Source: an uncultured Clostridia bacterium (lineage in GTDB: Bacteria; Bacillota; Clostridia; Oscillospirales; Acutalibacteraceae). Taken from it: a stretch of 8,960 nt of DNA. Position numbers and translations under genes: made by a program. The stretch covers positions 1-8,960 of the forward strand of contig CAMOCU010000024.1 in assembly GCA_946610835.1 (NCBI GenBank). The letters run 5' to 3'. Position 1 is the stretch's first letter, and every line of letters begins with the position of its first letter. Under the pieces are notes generated by a model. It searched no databases and was not told the DNA's origin. It saw nothing but the letters and a program-made list of their open reading frames with translations. This document shows, in pieces, positions 5,788-8,960 of this stretch.

Positions 5788-6161
5788 ATCTCGTTCCTTT
5801 CACGAATCAGCAGCCGCAGATAGGCCGCCGTGTCCAGCAGCGGCCGGGGCGTCTGCACATTGCACAGCCGCACCAGCCACGGTTCCGGTTCGTCCTGCAG
5901 CAGACGCGGCGCACAGATCGCCTGCTCGTTGACGTCCTGCACAACGCCGCTTACCGGGCAGCGCAGATCGAACACGCCCTTGAAGAACTCCACGTCGCCC
6001 ATCCAGTCCCCCGGCCGCAGCACGTCGCCCGGATCGCAAAGATTGAGACAGACGGGCTTTTTTTGCCGCCGGACAAGCTGTGCCGTTACGCCCAAGAGCG
6101 CTGTTCCGTCGTCTGATACGCGCACCCAGATGTGCTGCGGGCTGTACAATCTGCCGCTCAT
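5784..6161 (-). CDS. GcvH-like lipoyl-domain protein
   Basis: This 125-residue protein resembles the glycine cleavage H protein, which carries aminomethyl groups on a lipoyl arm. It begins LYSPQHIWVRV, like the YTxxHEWI of H proteins. E58-F-F-K61-G-V-F-D65 followed by LRCPVSGVVQDVNE matches the family's ExxKxxxD lipoylation motif, so K61 is the expected lipoyl lysine. PWLVRL (about 94-99) corresponds to the conserved GWLVKI end. The loop before it is shorter and lacks the PYGEG segment, and a divergent tail of about 25 residues follows. It overlaps both uxaC and the GH29 gene by 4 bases (ATGA), so it is translated with them. No gcvT, gcvP or lipoate ligase is visible here. The fold is well supported; its role is unknown and need not be glycine cleavage. 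Confidence 0.8.
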   Translation of the reverse strand: MSGRLYSPQHIWVRVSDDGTALLGVTAQLVRRQKKPVCLNLCDPGDVLRPGDWMGDVEFFKGVFDLRCPVSGVVQDVNEQAICAPRLLQDEPEPWLVRLCNVQTPRPLLDTAAYLRLLIRERNEI

Positions 6162-7558
6162 TGCAGACCGAAGTACCGCCGCGCGTTGTCAAACGAAATG
6201 TCGCGCACGATTTTTTCCAGCGTGTCGTAATCCGCCGGGTACAGCCCCTGCTCCACAAAATCTCCCAGCAGGCCGCAAAGAATGCGGCGGAAGTATTCGT
6301 GGCGCGGATAGGACAGGAAAGAGCGCGAATCAGTCACCATGCCGACGAATGTGCCCAGACAGCCGAGATTGGAAAGCGTGCGCATCTGCTCGCGCATGCC
6401 GTCGATGTGGTCGTTGAACCACCAGCCGGAGCCGAACTGGATCTTGCCTGAAATGCCGCCCTGCTGGAAATTGCCGAGCATGGAGCCGATCACATAATTG
6501 TCGCGCGGATTGAGCGTGAACAGGATCGTTTTGGGCAGCTTGTCCTCCACAGCCATGCTGTCGAGAAAGCGGGAAAGACCCGTGGCGACAGGCGCGTCGC
6601 CAATGGAATCAAAGCCGGCGTCGGGGCCGATCCGGCGGAACATTTTGGTATTGTTGTTGCGCATGGGGCCGATGTGCAGTTCCATCGCCCATCCTTTGCT
6701 GTCGTACTCCGCGGCAAGAAAACGCAGCAGCGCCGTGCGGTACATGTCGCATTCCTGCGCTGTGAGCGGCTGCGCCGAGGCCGCCTTGGCAAAGACCGCT
6801 TCGATCTGCGCGTCGTCCGCCGGCACATACGGCACAAAAGCAAACGCCTGGTCGCTCGCGCGGCAGCCGTGCCGGTCAAAAAAGTCTATGCGGGTGCGCA
6901 GCGCCGTTTTCAGCGCGTCAAAGCTGCGGATCGTGCTGCCCGTCACACTTTCCAGCCGATGCAGCCACGGCAAAAATCCGGGCAGTTCAACATTCAGCGC
7001 CGCATCCGGACGAAACGCCGGCAGCACCTTGCAGGCAAAGGATGCGTCGGCCGCAATTTTTTCGTGATACTCGAGCGTGTCCGCCGGGTCATCCGTTGTG
7101 CAGACACAAACCACACCGCTGCGTTCGATCAGCGCGCGCGGCGTAAAGCCGCCGGCCGCGATCCGCGCATTGGCCGCCTCCCAGATTTCCGGAGCGGTTG
7201 CGGCGGACAGCGTGCGGTCAATGCCGAAGTACCGCTGCAGTTCGAGATGCGTCCAATGATACATGGGATTGCCGATCAAAAACGGCATAACCTCGGCAAA
7301 GGCGCAGAACTTTTCGTAATCCGTTGCGTCGCCCGTGATGTATTTTTCTTCTATACCATAGGAGCGCATGGCGCGCCACTTGTAATGGTCGCCGGAAAGC
7401 CAGAGCTGCGCAATGTTGTCCGGCTGACGGTTTTCATAAATCTCCTTGGGTGACAGGTGGCAATGCCAGTCAAAAATCGGCATTCCTTCCGCCGCAGCAT
7501 ACAGCCGCTTCGCCGTTTCTGTGTACAGCAGGAAGTCCTTATCCATAAATGTGCGCAT
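6158..7558 (-). CDS. uxaC: Glucuronate (uronate) isomerase
   Basis: This 466-residue enzyme interconverts D-glucuronate and D-fructuronate (or D-galacturonate and D-tagaturonate), the entry step of hexuronate catabolism. It belongs to the amidohydrolase superfamily. PIFDWHCHLSPKEIYEN (from residue 27) carries the metal-binding DxHxH pair. CTTDDPADTLEYH, MELHIGPMRNNNTKMF, TLNPRDNYVIGSMLGNF and FGSGWWFNDHIDGM are hallmark segments of UxaC. Length is normal. I chose ATG at 7558-7556 because AGGAG lies 8 bases before it. A GTG three codons upstream sits too close to that site. It is the first gene of the four-gene minus-strand operon and overlaps the next gene by 4 bases. Other hexuronate genes (uxuA, uxuB, kdgK, kdgA) are not in this window. 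Confidence 0.96.
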   Translation of the reverse strand: MRTFMDKDFLLYTETAKRLYAAAEGMPIFDWHCHLSPKEIYENRQPDNIAQLWLSGDHYKWRAMRSYGIEEKYITGDATDYEKFCAFAEVMPFLIGNPMYHWTHLELQRYFGIDRTLSAATAPEIWEAANARIAAGGFTPRALIERSGVVCVCTTDDPADTLEYHEKIAADASFACKVLPAFRPDAALNVELPGFLPWLHRLESVTGSTIRSFDALKTALRTRIDFFDRHGCRASDQAFAFVPYVPADDAQIEAVFAKAASAQPLTAQECDMYRTALLRFLAAEYDSKGWAMELHIGPMRNNNTKMFRRIGPDAGFDSIGDAPVATGLSRFLDSMAVEDKLPKTILFTLNPRDNYVIGSMLGNFQQGGISGKIQFGSGWWFNDHIDGMREQMRTLSNLGCLGTFVGMVTDSRSFLSYPRHEYFRRILCGLLGDFVEQGLYPADYDTLEKIVRDISFDNARRYFGLQ

Positions 7559-7718
7559 TGTTTCCACTCCTTTTTTATTCGTTGATCGGGGTATGATCGG
7601 CCGTCGGCATGGCCTGCTTGCGGCCGCTTGTGCGGCGGCAGCATTCGGGAATCACCGATTGTGCCTTCGGTTCTTTTGCCGAATTCGCATCTTCTTTCCC
7701 ACTGTATTGGAAGTATCT
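7559..7718 (-). promoter_or_regulatory. Leader/intergenic region upstream of uxaC with a direct repeat
   Basis: A 160-base gap separates the SDR gene from uxaC on the minus strand. Two exact copies of CCGATCA (complements of 7583-7589 and 7594-7600) lie 11 bases apart, one helical turn, about 25-45 bases before the uxaC start, where an operator could sit. AAAAAAGGAG provides the ribosome binding site. I found no convincing -35/-10 pair, so uxaC might have a weak or regulator-dependent promoter or be read through from upstream. No gene is seen here. Confidence 0.4.
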
Positions 7719-8624
7719 TTATTGACTTCTTCTGTCGCGGATGACCTCGCGCACGCCGTCCGCAAACGAATACGCGGGCACAAATCCCGTGTCCGCTGTC
7801 AGCGCGGATAGATCAGCACACAGATAGGTCACACTGTCCGGCGCAATCGGCCGCGCACCGTACAGCGGCGGCGCAGCGCATCCGGTCAGCGCACGGATCT
7901 GCTCGACATATTCGCGCAGCGGTCGGCAAACGCCGCTGCCGACGGGATAAATGCCGCCGTCCCGGCCGTCCGCACACAGGCTGTACAGCGCACGCGCCGC
8001 ATCACGAACGTACAAATAGTCCCACATCTGCGTGCAGGCAGTCAGCGCCGGCGCCCGGCCAAGGCGCATCGCGTCCACACACGCGCTCACAAGCGTACCG
8101 GGGCGATCCGCGCCGCCGTAAACGCTCAGCACACGCGCATGCACATGCCGCATACCAAGTTCGCGGCAAAGAATCCGGCTGAGCGCACCGGCAGCCAGCT
8201 TTGCGCTGCCGTATCCCGTGCGCGGAAAAGTCGGCGTATCCGGCCGCAGCGCGCTGCTGCACGGACCGTACTCCGCCTGAGAGCCGACAAACAAAAAGCA
8301 GGCACAGCCGAGTGTATGCGCCAGACGCGCCGCATCCAGCGTATAGCGGATATTGTCCGCCTGCATGGCCGTTTCGTCGCGCTGTGCGCCGTAGGTTCCG
8401 CCCCACGCAAGATGCACCAGCGCGTCGCATTCGTGCGCAGGCCGCAGCGTGTGCAGATCCGCCAGATCGCACGCAATCACCGTACAGTGCGGCCGCGGCG
8501 GCAGCGTGCGTCCGCCGGGGCGCGTGACGGCCAGCACATGCGCGCCACAGTCCAGCGCGTATTGCGTGAGCGCCTCGCCGATCATGCTTGCGGCGCCCGT
8601 GATGCAGATTCGTCGGATTCGCAT
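7719..8624 (-). CDS. Extended SDR family NAD(P)-dependent sugar epimerase/dehydratase
   Basis: This 301-residue protein has the extended short-chain dehydrogenase fold used to reshape nucleotide-linked sugars. The nucleotide-binding start is ITGAASMIG (8-16); the usual middle Gly of TGxxGxxG is Ser. GSQAEYG (114-120) supplies the catalytic Ser region and YGSAK (138-142) the Tyr/Lys pair. VLSVYGGADRPG and WDYLYVRDAARA are typical of sugar-nucleotide epimerases, dehydratases and reductases. I chose ATG at 8624-8622, which has GGAG 10 bases upstream and sits one base after the upstream stop (TGA-T-ATG); a TTG further upstream lies inside the previous gene. Tight coupling to a thiamine-diphosphate enzyme suggests a pathway for an unusual surface sugar. 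The exact substrate is not known. Confidence 0.85.
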   Translation of the reverse strand: MRIRRICITGAASMIGEALTQYALDCGAHVLAVTRPGGRTLPPRPHCTVIACDLADLHTLRPAHECDALVHLAWGGTYGAQRDETAMQADNIRYTLDAARLAHTLGCACFLFVGSQAEYGPCSSALRPDTPTFPRTGYGSAKLAAGALSRILCRELGMRHVHARVLSVYGGADRPGTLVSACVDAMRLGRAPALTACTQMWDYLYVRDAARALYSLCADGRDGGIYPVGSGVCRPLREYVEQIRALTGCAAPPLYGARPIAPDSVTYLCADLSALTADTGFVPAYSFADGVREVIRDRRSQ

Positions 8625-8625
8625 A

Positions 8626-8960
8626 TCAAAAAGTCTCCACAGGGTCAATATATAGATTTTGCAGCAGCTCCTCGCGCGGCAAGAACGGCGCCAGATCCTC
8701 CAGCGGCGCGGAGACCATCGTTCCGTCCGGCAGGCGTCTGGAAGCCGCTTTCGGCTCGAAATTCTGATCCCGGGACACGATCACTTCGCAGATCAGGCTG
8801 CCCTCGCGGCGCAAAATCCCGTCCAACTGCGCCATTTGCGCGTTGGTGCGGATCGCGTAATAGGGATACCCGTATACGCCTGCGAGCGCCTGCATGCTCG
8901 GGAATTCGAGATCGCCGGGGCTGTCCTCGCCGATGCCCACCAGCGGCTCGCCGAAAAAGT
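8626..8960 (-). CDS. Thiamine-diphosphate enzyme, acetolactate-synthase-like, C-terminal part (partial)
   Basis: About 110 C-terminal residues are visible, in frame from 8958. The sequence FFGEPLVGIGEDSPGDLEFPS, then GYPYYAIRTNAQMAQLDGIL and SLICEVIVSRDQNFEPKAASR, matches the end of the C-terminal thiamine-diphosphate-binding domain of acetolactate-synthase-like proteins. The tail LPDGTMVSAPLEDLAPFLPREEL is typical of the group found in surface-polysaccharide gene clusters of Firmicutes rather than of the valine-pathway IlvB. The diphosphate-binding GDG motif lies upstream, outside the window. It ends one base before the SDR gene. By analogy with YerE/YerF, the pair could attach a two-carbon branch to a deoxysugar, but that is inference. 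Confidence 0.75.
   Translation of the reverse strand, partial: FFGEPLVGIGEDSPGDLEFPSMQALAGVYGYPYYAIRTNAQMAQLDGILRREGSLICEVIVSRDQNFEPKAASRRLPDGTMVSAPLEDLAPFLPREELLQNLYIDPVETF

Noticed and set aside
6674..7453. 259-codon open frame on the plus strand
   Set aside because: It lies wholly antisense to uxaC, has no ribosome binding site, and its Arg-rich composition is what the complement of a GC-rich gene gives.
7601..7720. Alternating small hairpins before uxaC as an attenuator or riboswitch
   Set aside because: The stems are only 5 bases, no T-run follows, and no known riboswitch core is recognisable.

Overview
The window looks like chromosomal DNA of a moderately GC-rich, Gram-positive-type anaerobe of the class Clostridia, most likely an Oscillospiraceae/Ruminococcaceae-like gut bacterium. 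This is inferred, not proven. The supporting signs are strong AGGAGG-like ribosome binding sites, consensus sigma-A promoters, an archaeal-type prolyl-tRNA synthetase behind acpP, and a secreted repeat protein ending in a dockerin-like module. A glycan-degradation operon points the same way.

Layout from left to right. (1) Positions 1-973, minus strand: acpP followed 28 bases later by proS, which runs off the left edge. A TTGACA-17-TATATT promoter lies upstream of acpP. (2) Positions 974-1823: an AT-rich 850-base intergenic region between divergent promoters. It holds several inverted repeats and a tight cluster of DnaA-box sequences (1502-1623) arranged as two converging groups, which could be a replication origin or a DnaA-binding regulatory/titration site. 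(3) Positions 1824-3395, plus strand: a 523-residue exported protein with an N-terminal hydrophobic segment, BspA-type leucine-rich repeats, a MucBP-like segment, a Thr/Glu-rich linker and a dockerin-like C-terminus. A strong intrinsic terminator follows. (4) Positions 3396-3769: a convergent intergenic region containing a roughly 165-base palindromic, MITE-like element with matched terminal inverted repeats.

(5) Positions 3770-7558, minus strand: a tightly packed operon read from right to left as uxaC (glucuronate isomerase), a GcvH/lipoyl-domain-like protein, a GH29 alpha-L-fucosidase-like protein and a small RluA-family pseudouridine synthase. The first two junctions are ATGA overlaps and the third is a TGATG overlap, so translation is probably coupled. 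(6) Positions 7719-8960, minus strand: an extended SDR sugar epimerase/dehydratase one base behind the C-terminal part of an acetolactate-synthase-like thiamine-diphosphate enzyme, which runs off the right edge. This pair suggests cell-surface or nucleotide-sugar biosynthesis.

The uxaC operon probably serves breakdown of a glycan containing glucuronate and an alpha-linked fucose-like sugar. The H-protein-like member is the surprise. It keeps the lipoyl-lysine motif but has no glycine cleavage partner in view, so its role there is the most interesting open question. The DnaA-box cluster away from any visible dnaA and the palindromic element are the next most notable items.
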